Part shown: piece by piece, positions 33,743-42,476 of the stretch
How positions within the stretch are numbered: the first letter of the stretch is position 1
How the letters are laid out: the number at the start of each line of letters is the position of its first letter
Source of the DNA: RGIG8775 sp045128735
GTDB lineage: Bacteria; Bacillota; Clostridia; Oscillospirales; CAG-272
Assembly (NCBI GenBank): GCA_045128735.1
Contig: JBGVRT010000017.1
Location: forward strand, 8,374 to 72,373
Length of the DNA stretch: 64,000 nucleotides
Direction of reading: 5' to 3'
Notes under the pieces: generated by a model
Databases searched by the model: none
Told to the model about the DNA's origin: nothing
Seen by the model: the letters and a program-made list of their open reading frames with translations, nothing else
Translations under genes and position numbers: made by a program

Positions 33743-34558
33743 TCATTCCTTCGGCTCAAATCCTTCAAAGATTGAGTGGTCTCCGTTTTCTCTGTTTATA
33801 TCAAAATGTTCCTTTTTTCGTACCGTCCAGACAAGCAGGGGCGTGCCGAAAAGCGAACTGCAAAGGCGTATCGGAATATCCCTCAGATAACACTCGTCAG
33901 CGGCTATGAAATCGGGGCGCGAAAGGAAATTCGCAAGAAGTCCCGAAAGCATAAAATTTCTGAAAAAATTTCCGTTTGATTTAGATTTTATAAGATTTGT
34001 CACAAGCTGACCGCGCACGACATCGGGGCAATTCTTCTTGAACCAACGCAAAAGCAATGGATTAAAGGACTCCACCGAATAAACGCCGTCGTAGCTTTCG
34101 AGCATTTTAGCGGCAACGGGGCAAAGCGAGGTATCTCCGCTTTCGCCTTTTAGCTCAACCAAAAGCGGAACTCTGCCGTCCACAAGCGAAAGCACCTCAT
34201 AAAAGGTGGGTATTGAAAGGTCAGTGCCCGCAAGACGGTATTTTTTCAGTTCTTCAAGAGTCAGCGACGAAAGCTTTACGTCCTCGCCGCACATTCTTTT
34301 AAGCGAGTAGTCGTGAAAGACCACAACCTCACCGTCGGCGGTAAGCTGAATATCAAGCTCAATGCCGTAACCGCGCTCGGCGGCGTACTTAAAGGCAAGA
34401 AGCGAGTTCTCGGGCACGCCCGCCTCATTGTCGAAAAGCCCTCTGTGAGCGTAATCAACAAGCACGCGCCGCATATCGGGGCGCATAGTTACGCGTGGCA
34501 TAACGAGAAGTGCGTACGCCATAGCAAATATTACAAGTATCAGAAAAACTACGCCCAT
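33743..34558 (-). CDS. Glycerophosphodiester phosphodiesterase
   Basis: The enzyme hydrolyses deacylated phospholipids to glycerol-3-phosphate. The 271-residue protein has one N-terminal membrane segment (about residues 2-22), then YAHRGLFDNEAGVPENSLLAF, ELDIQLTADGEVVVFHDYSL (metal and catalytic Glu, Asp, His) and LLVELKGE. I start at 34558 (GGAGG 6 nt upstream, after the preceding stop). It is the last of a NUDIX-MFS-GDPD operon. Confidence 0.93.
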   Translation of the reverse strand: MGVVFLILVIFAMAYALLVMPRVTMRPDMRRVLVDYAHRGLFDNEAGVPENSLLAFKYAAERGYGIELDIQLTADGEVVVFHDYSLKRMCGEDVKLSSLTLEELKKYRLAGTDLSIPTFYEVLSLVDGRVPLLVELKGESGDTSLCPVAAKMLESYDGVYSVESFNPLLLRWFKKNCPDVVRGQLVTNLIKSKSNGNFFRNFMLSGLLANFLSRPDFIAADECYLRDIPIRLCSSLFGTPLLVWTVRKKEHFDINRENGDHSIFEGFEPKE

Positions 34559-34559
34559 T

Positions 34560-36083
34560 TTAATCCTCCGCGCCGCCAAGTGCCTCGATAGACACCTTGG
34601 ATATGGGCTTGCTGTCGCCGTGCTTTACGAAAAGCATTGTCAAAAACGAGCCGAAAACGAATATTGCCGCGTATGGGAACAGAGTTGTAAAGTTGATGTC
34701 AAGGAAAACACCGCTGAGAACGGGGGTTATCATCTGCGCCGACATTGAGGCTGTGTAATAAAGACCCGTATATTTTCCCACGTTTGAGCCCTTTGAAAGC
34801 TCGACGACCATAGGATAGCTGTTTACGCCGATAGTTGCCCATCCCACACCCGCAAGGGCAAAGAGTATATTCATCACTACAAGCGAGCTGCCTGCGCGCA
34901 AAAATCCCGCAATGGCAAATACGCTTCCGAGTATGAGAACACCGGCAAGTATAGACTTTCTCCTGCCCACCTTGGAGGCAATGATGCCGATGGGAATATA
35001 GGAGATTATCGCCGCCGCCTGAGCTATGGTGAGAGTCATATTATAGTCAAGCGCAAGCACTCGACCCGCGTAAACCGAATATTTGCTTGTTACGGCGTTG
35101 TAGCCCATAAACCAAAGCACCACCGACGCAAGGATAAGCACAAGCGATATTTTTTCGCCGCGCGTAAGCTCTCTTTCCCCCGATGCGTCGCTGTCGCCGC
35201 CGTCCTCAAGCTTCCGGCTTTCCTCAAGCATTTCGGCAGACCACTCGGGTTCTTTGACGAATATCATAAACACCGCGAGGGCGGATATCATAATTATCGC
35301 GACCACCGAGAAGAACGCGGTATAATTCATAAGCAGATTTTCGCTCTTTCCCGTTCCGAAAATCATACCGAGAATAAGCACGAGAATGCCGCCCACCGCG
35401 CCCATAAGATTTATTATGGAGTTAGCCTTTGAGCGCAAAGGCTTTGGTGTAACGTCGGGCATAAGCGCCACGGCAGGCGAACGGAAGGTGCCCATTGCCA
35501 CAAGAAGAATCAGCAATATTCCCGCAAAGCAAACCAAGGGCGCGGGGTTATCTGCCGTCACTCTCGCCGCGTAAGCCTGACGGGCGGGCACGATGTAATT
35601 TGTGTAGTCAGCCTTATCTCCGCTATCAAGAAGCGAGACGAACTCTTCCCTGCTCATCACTTCGGTCAAGGTCTGCTTACCTGCGGTGTCGGGAACAGAG
35701 ATTTCAAGTGCAGGCTCGGCATCGTAAAGAACCTCAAGCGACGCGGGGCTGTCCGCGCTGACAGCCGAGAGATTCGCAAGCTGCATATTATCTGCAAAGG
35801 AAAGGCATATGAGCGCAACGCAGGCAATAACAGTGCCTATAAGCACGAAGGGCTTTCTCTTTCCGAAGCGCGTATTCGTGCGGTCGGAGATAGAGCCAAA
35901 CCAAGGAAGCAAAAAAAGTGCCAAGAGGTTATCTATCGCCATGATCACGCCCGAAACGCTCTGCGAAAGTCCGAATTTATCGGTAAGAATCTTGGGAATT
36001 ATCGTGTCGTACGCCTGCCAGAAAGTACAGATAAGGAAAAACGCAAAACCTACTAACAGGGTTCTTTTATAGTTAAGTCTCAT
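34560..36083 (-). CDS. MFS transporter, GPH/SLC45-like sugar carrier
   Basis: The 507-residue polytopic protein has the first-helix motif FWQAYDTIIPKILTDKFGLSQSVSG and the loop RTNTRFGKRKPFV, typical of GPH/SLC45-like sugar symporters. About 90 extra residues around 95-185 form an outside loop rich in Asp, Ala and Ser, unusual for the family. It overlaps the NUDIX stop by 4 bp, showing coupling. The substrate is unknown. Confidence 0.85.
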   Translation of the reverse strand: MRLNYKRTLLVGFAFFLICTFWQAYDTIIPKILTDKFGLSQSVSGVIMAIDNLLALFLLPWFGSISDRTNTRFGKRKPFVLIGTVIACVALICLSFADNMQLANLSAVSADSPASLEVLYDAEPALEISVPDTAGKQTLTEVMSREEFVSLLDSGDKADYTNYIVPARQAYAARVTADNPAPLVCFAGILLILLVAMGTFRSPAVALMPDVTPKPLRSKANSIINLMGAVGGILVLILGMIFGTGKSENLLMNYTAFFSVVAIIMISALAVFMIFVKEPEWSAEMLEESRKLEDGGDSDASGERELTRGEKISLVLILASVVLWFMGYNAVTSKYSVYAGRVLALDYNMTLTIAQAAAIISYIPIGIIASKVGRRKSILAGVLILGSVFAIAGFLRAGSSLVVMNILFALAGVGWATIGVNSYPMVVELSKGSNVGKYTGLYYTASMSAQMITPVLSGVFLDINFTTLFPYAAIFVFGSFLTMLFVKHGDSKPISKVSIEALGGAED

Positions 36084-36643
36084 TTAAGCTTACCTTCCTT
36101 TTGCAAAATATAGTAGGTCTTGAGAACGGCGGTCTGTGTCTTTGAGTCGCGTATCTCGCCCCTCATCACCATTTCAAGCGCCTTTTCTATGGGAAGCTTG
36201 ACCGTTTCGATAAACTCATCGTCATCGGGGTCGGTGTCGCCAAACTCAAGTCCGCGCGCAAGATACATATGAATGACCTCGGTAAGGAGCGCGGGAGATG
36301 TGACGAAATCGCCCATAGATTCCATGCTTTTCGGTATTGCGCCCGTCTCCTCGCGAAGCTCGCGCAACGCCGCCTCGATAAAATCCTCGGTATCGGAATC
36401 AAGCTTGCCCGCAGGAATTTCAAGCATTACACGGCTTTGAGCATAGCGGTACTGACGGACGAAAATTATCTCGTTTTCATCAGTAAGCGGCACCACGCAC
36501 ACAGCCCCGATATGGCGGCAGTATTCGCGTGTGGATGTTTTTCCGTCGGGGAGAGTTACGCTGTCCTTGCGGACGTCAAGCACCTTTCCCTCAAATATTC
36601 TTTCGGAGCTTATACAGCCCTCAAAAAATTTTTCGTTGTTCAT
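36080..36643 (-). CDS. NUDIX hydrolase, ADP-ribose pyrophosphatase type
   Basis: The 187-residue enzyme would cleave ADP-ribose or similar nucleoside diphosphate sugars. The Nudix box is at about residues 80-105: GKLDSDTEDFIEAALRELREETG, matching GX5EX7REUXEE. The N-terminus has FEGKVLDVRKDSVTLPDG as in the YqkG/NudF group. It leads the operon with the MFS and GDPD genes. Confidence 0.93.
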   Translation of the reverse strand: MNNEKFFEGCISSERIFEGKVLDVRKDSVTLPDGKTSTREYCRHIGAVCVVPLTDENEIIFVRQYRYAQSRVMLEIPAGKLDSDTEDFIEAALRELREETGAIPKSMESMGDFVTSPALLTEVIHMYLARGLEFGDTDPDDDEFIETVKLPIEKALEMVMRGEIRDSKTQTAVLKTYYILQKEGKLK

Positions 36644-36723
36644 ATTCTTTTCCTTTGCCGTTTTTATTCATACCTATTATAATGTAAAATTCTTTTTTTG
36701 TCAAGATTTTTTGTGCCATTCTA

Positions 36724-36752
36724 TTGACTTTCAATACTTAATGTGATATAAT
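36724..36752 (+). promoter_or_regulatory. Sigma-A promoter of the LiaF-like operon
   Basis: TTGACT (36724-36729), 17-bp spacer ending TGTGA, TATAAT (36747-36752). Confidence 0.85.
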
Positions 36753-36785
36753 CAAGTTGCAAAATAAACCTGCGGAGGTAGCATA

Positions 36786-37463
36786 ATGAAAAATTTAAGA
36801 AACATTGTGCTTGGCGTTTTGCTTATCGGTCTTGGCATTGTTTTTGCCCTCAATTCACTCGGTATTGCCGAAATTGACGTTTTCTTTGACGGTTGGTGGA
36901 CGCTGTTTATAATTATTCCCTCTATTTGCGGAGTTATTTCGGACAGAGACAAAACAGGCGCGATTATCGGGCTTGTTATAGGCGCGGCGCTTTTGCTTTC
37001 GGCGCAAGGAATTATTGATTTTTCGATGATTCTCAAGCTCGTATTCCCCATAATTCTCGTGACTGCAGGTGTTTCGATAATCTTCAAGGGCTTTTTCAAA
37101 AAGGCTAAGCAAAACAGCGAGCTTCCCCCCTCGGTCAAGCCCGTAAGAGAATACGCCGCAACCTTTTCGGGTCAGGACATCAAGTTTGACGGCGAGGTGT
37201 TCGAGGGTGCGGAGCTTACCGCGGCATTCGGCGGCATAAAATGCGACCTGCGCGGTGCGGTAATTGCCGAGGACGTGGTTATAAACGCAACGGCAACCTT
37301 TGGAGGCATTGATATACTTGTGCCCGACGGCGTTAACGTAAAGATAAGATCCTCTGCACTTTTCGGCGGTGTAAGCGACAAGAAAAAGCGAGTAAACATC
37401 GATGGCGCAAAAACGCTCTACATCAACGCCGACGCGGTGTTCGGAGGTGTTGACGTAAAATGA
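36786..37463 (+). CDS. LiaF-like membrane protein
   Basis: The 225-residue protein has about four short membrane segments in the first 110 residues (a DUF5668-like block) and a C-terminal beta-repeat domain (TAAFGGIKCDLRGAVI, ATFGGIDILVP, ALFGGVSDKKK), as in LiaF/VraT-type cell-wall stress modulators. No histidine kinase or response regulator is adjacent. It overlaps the next gene by 4 bp. A role in envelope stress sensing is inferred from the family. Confidence 0.82.
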   Translation: MKNLRNIVLGVLLIGLGIVFALNSLGIAEIDVFFDGWWTLFIIIPSICGVISDRDKTGAIIGLVIGAALLLSAQGIIDFSMILKLVFPIILVTAGVSIIFKGFFKKAKQNSELPPSVKPVREYAATFSGQDIKFDGEVFEGAELTAAFGGIKCDLRGAVIAEDVVINATATFGGIDILVPDGVNVKIRSSALFGGVSDKKKRVNIDGAKTLYINADAVFGGVDVK

Positions 37464-38287
37464 CACAGCTTAACAAGGTAATACATGCCTGCGCAAAACT
37501 GCTTGCAATTCTTATGATTGCGGGAATATTTTTTTCCGCGGTGTCGTTTTTGGGTGACGTGTCCTTCTTTTTCTCAAGTGAAAAGGAGTATGTGACAGAA
37601 AAAAGCCTGACAGTCGAGGGCATCATGTCACTTGACGTTGACCTTGAGGTGGCGGAGCTTATAATAGAGAACGGTGATATTCTTCACGCCGAAACCAACG
37701 GCAAGGAAATAAGCCTTTCTAAAGACGGAAGCACGCTTAAGATAAAAGAGCGAAGCTCTATGAAAAAGCAAAAAGGAACAAAAGTCATTCTGACTGTTCC
37801 CTCTCTCGCAATATTTCAAGATGTAGATATCAGCATAGGCGCGGGCAAGCTCAGTGCCGACGAGCTTAGCGCCGTCAGCTTTTCACTTGACTTAGGCGCG
37901 GGAGACGTTGAGATAAACAAGCTTAACGCATCGTCACGCGCCGATATTGACTGCGGTGCGGGAAATCTTGACGTGGAATACGGCAGTATAAGCAACCTCG
38001 ACCTTGAGGTTGGCGTGGGTGACGTTGACCTGCGTGCCGCTATATTTGGTGAATCCGAAATAGAATGCGGCTTAGGCGACCTTACGCTCACCCTCATAAA
38101 CGGAAAAAAGCTTAACCGCATAGCCTGCGACGTGGGAATCGGCAATTTCAAGATTGACGGCGAAAAAATAAAGGGCAACACGGTTATAAACCACGGCGCA
38201 AACTCAATTGACATAAACGGCGGAGTCGGAAACGTAACGGTAATTTTTGCCGACCAAAACGGCGAAACCACAAAAGAATCCGAATAA
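37460..38287 (+). CDS. DUF4097-type beta-strand repeat protein (LiaG-like)
   Basis: The 275-residue protein has an N-terminal membrane segment (about residues 10-32) and a long series of short beta-repeats with alternating GAG/GVGD patterns (SIGAGKLSADEL, DLGAGDVEINKL, DCGAGNLDVEYG, EVGVGDVDLRAA). This indicates a right-handed beta-helix anchored outside the membrane. Family function is not settled. It is coupled to the LiaF-like gene by overlap. Confidence 0.8.
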   Translation: MTQLNKVIHACAKLLAILMIAGIFFSAVSFLGDVSFFFSSEKEYVTEKSLTVEGIMSLDVDLEVAELIIENGDILHAETNGKEISLSKDGSTLKIKERSSMKKQKGTKVILTVPSLAIFQDVDISIGAGKLSADELSAVSFSLDLGAGDVEINKLNASSRADIDCGAGNLDVEYGSISNLDLEVGVGDVDLRAAIFGESEIECGLGDLTLTLINGKKLNRIACDVGIGNFKIDGEKIKGNTVINHGANSIDINGGVGNVTVIFADQNGETTKESE

Positions 38288-38298
38288 GGAGACATGAT

Positions 38299-39579
38299 AT
38301 GCAAAGCACTACACTTACAAAAAAAATTGAGATGAAAAAGAAATACGACGTCATCGTCTGCGGCGGCGGAGTTGCAGGCGTAGCGGCGGCGGTTACTGCG
38401 GCAAACGAGGGCTACTCCACGCTTCTTATCGAGAAATCCAACATTCTCGGCGGTCTCGGAACTCTTGGACTTATCAACCTTTTCGTGCCTATGTGCAACG
38501 GACGCGGAAAGCAGATAATATTCGGACTTTGCGAAAAGTGGACAAGACTTTCGGCAAAGCTCGGTTACGACTCTATTCCCGAGGAATGGAAGAACGGCGA
38601 GCCCAAAGAATACACCGAGGTAAGATACACACAGAGATTTTCGCCTTACATCTTCGCGCTTCAGCTTATGGACGAGGTAACCTCGTCGGGCGTTGACCTG
38701 CTTTACGACTGCATTGCCTGCGACCCTGTTATGGAGGGCAATATCTGCAAGGGTGTTCTCACCGAAAGCAAATCGGGCACCGAATATTACGGATGCAAGA
38801 TGCTTATTGACACAACGGGAGACTGCGACGTGCTTCGCCGCGGCGGTGTTCCCACGGTTGCGGGTGAGAACTTCTTTACATACGCAGGAAAAATGATTTC
38901 GCTTGCAAGCTGTCAGAAGGCTATCGACACAGGTGATATAAGAATGGCATTTACGGGAATTTCGGGCGGAAACATCAATCTTTGGGGCTACAAACAGCCT
39001 GAGGATATTCCCAAATGGTCGGGACTTACGGTTGAGGAGGTCACAGACTATCTTATCACCAATCAGAAGGTTATGCTCGGCAAGCTCAAGGAAGAGGACA
39101 GAAAGACGCGCGAGATAACCCACCTGCCTATGATGCCCCAGTTCAGAACCACCTGCCACATCGCAGGCGATTACTCGCTTAAAATTGCCGATGCATACAA
39201 GCATTTTGACGACTCGGTCTGCGCGATAAACGACTTTGAACACCGCGACCACCTTTGGGAAGTACCGCTCCGCACACTTACACGCCGCGACTACCCCAAT
39301 ATGCTGACCGCAGGAAGAAGCGCTGACGGAACAGGTCACGCGTGGGATATGCTCCGCGTTATTCCCCCCGCAATACTCACGGGTCAGGCGGCGGCGCACG
39401 CGGCTTGTCTCGCCATAAAGGAACAGACTGCTGCGGCAGGCGTTGACATTCGCACCCTTCAGAACAATCTCGAGAGAGACAACGTGATGATTCACTTCCC
39501 CGACGAGTATATCCCCGAGGACAGAACCGTCATTCTTCACGGCAAAAACGTCTCTGAGATTGAGGGCGGGCATTTATAA
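38299..39579 (+). CDS. FAD-dependent oxidoreductase (PF12831-type)
   Basis: The 426-residue protein has an N-terminal dinucleotide fold (YDVIVCGGGVAGVAAAVTAANEG, with LLIEKSNILGG) and a C-terminal closure (LTAGRSADGTGHAWDMLRVIPPAILTGQAAAHAA), the layout of FAD-binding oxidoreductases often found near glycoside metabolism. The start has GGAGACATGAT spacing. It is followed at once by an ECF S-component gene. Substrate unknown. Confidence 0.85.
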   Translation: MQSTTLTKKIEMKKKYDVIVCGGGVAGVAAAVTAANEGYSTLLIEKSNILGGLGTLGLINLFVPMCNGRGKQIIFGLCEKWTRLSAKLGYDSIPEEWKNGEPKEYTEVRYTQRFSPYIFALQLMDEVTSSGVDLLYDCIACDPVMEGNICKGVLTESKSGTEYYGCKMLIDTTGDCDVLRRGGVPTVAGENFFTYAGKMISLASCQKAIDTGDIRMAFTGISGGNINLWGYKQPEDIPKWSGLTVEEVTDYLITNQKVMLGKLKEEDRKTREITHLPMMPQFRTTCHIAGDYSLKIADAYKHFDDSVCAINDFEHRDHLWEVPLRTLTRRDYPNMLTAGRSADGTGHAWDMLRVIPPAILTGQAAAHAACLAIKEQTAAAGVDIRTLQNNLERDNVMIHFPDEYIPEDRTVILHGKNVSEIEGGHL

Positions 39580-39582
39580 GGT

Positions 39583-40119
39583 ATGAAAGAATACACAAAA
39601 GCCAAAAAGCTTGTCCTCGCCGCACTTTTTCTGGCGTTGGCTTATACTCTGCCCTTTATCACGGGGCAAATACGCGAAATCGGCGCAATGCTCTGCCCTA
39701 TGCACCTGCCCGTGCTGCTGTGCGGATTTATCTGCGGTTGGCAATGGGGCTTGGCAGTGGGATTTACGGCTCCGCTTTTCCGCTCACTGACCTTGGGAAT
39801 GCCTCGGCTTTTCCCCTCGGCGGTATGCATGGCTGTTGAGCTTGCGGTCTACGGTGCGGTTGCGGGCATAATGCACCGTCTTATGCCGCAAAAAAAGCAA
39901 TACATATACTGCTCGCTTCTGTGTGCAATGACTGCAGGCAGACTCGTGTGGGGCGCGGCTATGTTCGTGTGTATGGGCTTAAATGGCGGCAGTTTCGGGC
40001 TTTCGGCGTTCATTGCGGGCGCGTTTACAAACGCACTCCCCGGCATAATAGCGCAGATAATCCTCGTTCCCGCAATAGTTATGCTGGTTGAAAGTAAAAA
40101 GCTTGTAGGAAAAAAATAA
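39583..40119 (+). CDS. ECF transporter S-component
   Basis: The 178-residue protein has about six membrane segments and starts with AKKLVLAALFLALAYTLPF, the typical first helix (with Ala-Leu packing) of energy-coupling-factor substrate-binding subunits. The energising EcfA/A'/T set is not adjacent, so it would use the shared module. The vitamin carried is unknown; a flavin- or cofactor-related substrate is only hinted at by the neighbouring FAD enzyme. Confidence 0.8.
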   Translation: MKEYTKAKKLVLAALFLALAYTLPFITGQIREIGAMLCPMHLPVLLCGFICGWQWGLAVGFTAPLFRSLTLGMPRLFPSAVCMAVELAVYGAVAGIMHRLMPQKKQYIYCSLLCAMTAGRLVWGAAMFVCMGLNGGSFGLSAFIAGAFTNALPGIIAQIILVPAIVMLVESKKLVGKK

Positions 40120-40129
40120 CAGTTTTCTA

Positions 40130-40158
40130 TTGACAAATCCCACTCGGTATGCTATACT
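40130..40158 (+). promoter_or_regulatory. Sigma-A promoter of the micropeptide unit
   Basis: TTGACA (40130-40135), 17-bp spacer ending TGC, TATACT (40153-40158). A palindrome CCCACTC..GAGTGGG (40139-40164) spans the -10. Confidence 0.82.
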
Positions 40159-40199
40159 GAGTGGGCAATAATAAATTTCACGAAAAGGAGGCGAATATT

Positions 40200-40271
40200 A
40201 TGATGACCAATTTGTTTAAGAATTTGCATATTTCGGATGTCGTATCTTTCGCCTGCGTTTGTGTTTCATAG
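40200..40271 (+). CDS. 23-codon micropeptide / leader peptide
   Basis: ATG at 40200 is preceded by AAAAGGAGGCGAA, one of the best ribosome sites in the window, and by a strong promoter 40 bp upstream. The frame gives 23 residues, starting MMTNLFKNLHISDVV and ending SFACVCVS with two Cys. A terminator follows 20 nt later. It may be a regulatory leader peptide (attenuator), a small secreted signal, or a small membrane or toxic peptide. GGAGGCGAA can pair with TTCGCCTGC inside the frame, which would hide the ribosome site. Confidence 0.55.
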   Translation: MMTNLFKNLHISDVVSFACVCVS

Positions 40272-40289
40272 GTCAGGCTGACTCTTTTT

Positions 40290-40348
40290 ACACATCCGTC
40301 CTCGGGTGTGTTTTTTATTGTTGCGGCGCACCCGTGGGTGCGCCTTTT
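40290..40348 (+). terminator. Two consecutive terminators after the micropeptide
   Basis: First stem ACACATCC/GGGTGTGT (40290-40311) plus six T. The second is GGCGCACCC/GGGTGCGCC (40325-40344) plus four T. The 5' arm of the first can pair instead with CGGATGT inside the micropeptide frame (40234-40240), giving an antiterminator choice. Confidence 0.75.
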
Positions 40349-40424
40349 GTTATTCCGCAAAAGCGCACTGACTAACACACGGAAAATATACAGAAAGTAG
40401 GTACAAGATCTTCCAATATACCGA

Positions 40425-40453
40425 TTGACAAAATAAAAAAATTATGATAGAAT
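40425..40453 (+). promoter_or_regulatory. Sigma-A promoter of the ABC exporter operon
   Basis: TTGACA (40425-40430), 17-bp spacer ending TGA, TAGAAT (40448-40453). Predicted start near 40460, the first base of the leader stem. Confidence 0.82.
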
Positions 40454-40459
40454 AAAAGG

Positions 40460-40618
40460 GCTACACAAAGTTAATATTCGATTCATACGGGTATCTGTTT
40501 TTATTTCGGTAAAAGCGCATACTCCTTGTTTTCGTACCCTTATGGATCGTGAAAACTTTGTGTAGCAACAAACGGAGTCGCGTTTTTCGGTGCGTCTCTG
40601 TTTGAGACGCACTTTTTT
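40460..40618 (+). promoter_or_regulatory. Structured leader RNA with terminator before the ABC exporter
   Basis: From the predicted start, GCTACACAAAGTT (40460-40472) pairs perfectly with AACTTTGTGTAGC (40554-40566). Within it, CGATTCATACGGGTA (40479-40493) pairs with TACCCTTATGGATCG (40535-40549) except for one mismatch and one G-U. A terminator GTGCGTCT/AGACGCAC plus six T (40590-40618) lies just before the ribosome site. CGGAGTCGCG (40573-40582) can pair with the terminator's 5' arm as an antiterminator. It resembles a transcriptional riboswitch or attenuator; I match it to no known class. Confidence 0.65.
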
Positions 40619-40631
40619 GTTGGAGGTCTAT

Positions 40632-42476
40632 ATGAGTAAAGAAAAGAAAGAAAAAAAGAAGAAATTACCTTTTAAGAGAACTGTCTCAAACAATTTGTTC
40701 GCTCTGCGTTCAATATGGGAGGCGTCGCCGATATACCTTGCAGTATACCTCGGCTCGTCCTTCATATACGGCACGTTAGACTTTTTGAGCTCGGGCTATT
40801 TGCTCAGACGTGTAGTAAACGGAATTGACGCAGGCGAAAGCTTGAAAAGCATAGTTATGTACGTGGCAATACTAGGGCTTACCTGTCTTACCGCATACAC
40901 CCTGCTCAACTGGTTTTGGAACGTTATCTCGCCCATAAAGGAGAGAAGGGTGGGCGCGCACGTTGAAAAGATGCTCTTTCGCAAGGCGGCGCAGGTTGAG
41001 CTTGCATGCTACGAAAATCCCGCATTCTACGACAAATACGTCAAGGCTATGGACGAGGCGTACAACCGCATAATAAGCGTAATGAGAACGCTTGACAATC
41101 TCATTGCTCGCGTTATCGCGCTGTCGGCTAACTCGCTGTTGCTTTTTATCATTGACCCTTGGCTTATTGTCTTCGGGCTCTTCCCTCTCCTGCTTGGAAT
41201 TTTCAAGCGTCTTGAAAACGTGGCAAACCACGACCTTGAGGTAGCCAAAAAGCCGATAATGAGACGCGCGGGCTACGTCAAGCGAACCTTTTACTTAGGC
41301 GAATACGCCAAGGAAATGAGAATAGGCGGAATGTATGAAAATATGCTCCGCGATCTCAGAGAAAGCTACAAGGATTATAAGGCTGTGACAGTAAAATACG
41401 GTCTTAAAAAGGCAATATACGGCTATATCAGACAGGTTGGACTTGAGGTTGTCACGGTGCTTGGGGCGATGCTCTACTCTGTATGGAGTGCAATGGTCAT
41501 AGGCGCGGAAAACGGCGGTATGAGCATAGGTGACTGCATTGTGGTGCTCAGCTCCATAGGCACTATCTCCTACTGTCTTAGCAGTCTTGTGCAGAATTTT
41601 GCCGAATTTGGCGAGCACGCGCTGTTCCTTGACGACGTGCGTTTCTTCCTTGACTACGAGCCAACGGTAAAAGGCGGCGAGCTGACCGCCCCCGATGACG
41701 GCGGTGATATTGAAGTAAAAAATATTTGCTTCCGATACGAGGGCAGTGACAAGGACACCCTAAAGGACGTAAGCTTTCTGTGGCGTAAGGGCGAACGAAT
41801 TGCGCTTGTAGGCAGCAACGGCTCGGGAAAAACCACTTTAATAAAGCTTCTCTTAAGGCTTTACGACCCCACAAAAGGCGAAATATCGGTGAACGGCGAG
41901 AACATAAAAAGCTTTTCGCTTAGTTCCTACCGCGAAAGCTTTGGAACGGTCTTTCAAGACTTCAAAATGTTCTCGATGAGCGTTAAGGACAACGTGCTTC
42001 TACGCCCCGCAAAGGACGGTGACGACGAGCTTGTGACCCACGCGCTTAAGGAAAGCGGCGCGTACGATAAGATAAGCAGGCTCGACAAGGGTCTTGACAC
42101 AATTCTCACCCGCGAATTTGACAACAAGGGCGAAAATCTTTCGGTTGGCGAACAGCAAAAGCTGTCGCTTGCAAGGGTATTTGCCGACAAAACGCCCTTC
42201 GTGCTTTTGGACGAGCCTTCAAGCGCTCTCGACCCCATTGCGGAGTACACTATGTTTGAAAATATGATGCGCGCCACTGAAGGCAGAAGCGTTATATTTA
42301 TTTCCCACAGGCTTTCGTCCGCGGTGCTTGCCGACAAGGTAATACTTATGGACGGCGGCAGTATAGCCGAGCAAGGCTCGCACAGGGAGCTTATGGCTAA
42401 AAACGGCAAATACGCGGCTATGTTTAAGAGACAAGCCGAAAACTATCTCGGAAGCGAGGTGGCTTCAAATGAGTAA
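40632..42476 (+). CDS. ABC exporter half-transporter, subunit 1
   Basis: The 614-residue protein has an N-terminal six-helix membrane domain and a C-terminal nucleotide-binding domain. Walker A is GSNGSGKTTL, Walker B FVLLDEPSSALDP, and the switch His is in ISHRLSS. The signature is LSVGEQQK, where the usual second Gly is Val. The start at 40632 follows GGAGG. It overlaps the second subunit by 8 bp, so the two form a heterodimer. Substrate unknown; peptides, lipids or drugs are possible. Confidence 0.92.
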   Translation: MSKEKKEKKKKLPFKRTVSNNLFALRSIWEASPIYLAVYLGSSFIYGTLDFLSSGYLLRRVVNGIDAGESLKSIVMYVAILGLTCLTAYTLLNWFWNVISPIKERRVGAHVEKMLFRKAAQVELACYENPAFYDKYVKAMDEAYNRIISVMRTLDNLIARVIALSANSLLLFIIDPWLIVFGLFPLLLGIFKRLENVANHDLEVAKKPIMRRAGYVKRTFYLGEYAKEMRIGGMYENMLRDLRESYKDYKAVTVKYGLKKAIYGYIRQVGLEVVTVLGAMLYSVWSAMVIGAENGGMSIGDCIVVLSSIGTISYCLSSLVQNFAEFGEHALFLDDVRFFLDYEPTVKGGELTAPDDGGDIEVKNICFRYEGSDKDTLKDVSFLWRKGERIALVGSNGSGKTTLIKLLLRLYDPTKGEISVNGENIKSFSLSSYRESFGTVFQDFKMFSMSVKDNVLLRPAKDGDDELVTHALKESGAYDKISRLDKGLDTILTREFDNKGENLSVGEQQKLSLARVFADKTPFVLLDEPSSALDPIAEYTMFENMMRATEGRSVIFISHRLSSAVLADKVILMDGGSIAEQGSHRELMAKNGKYAAMFKRQAENYLGSEVASNE

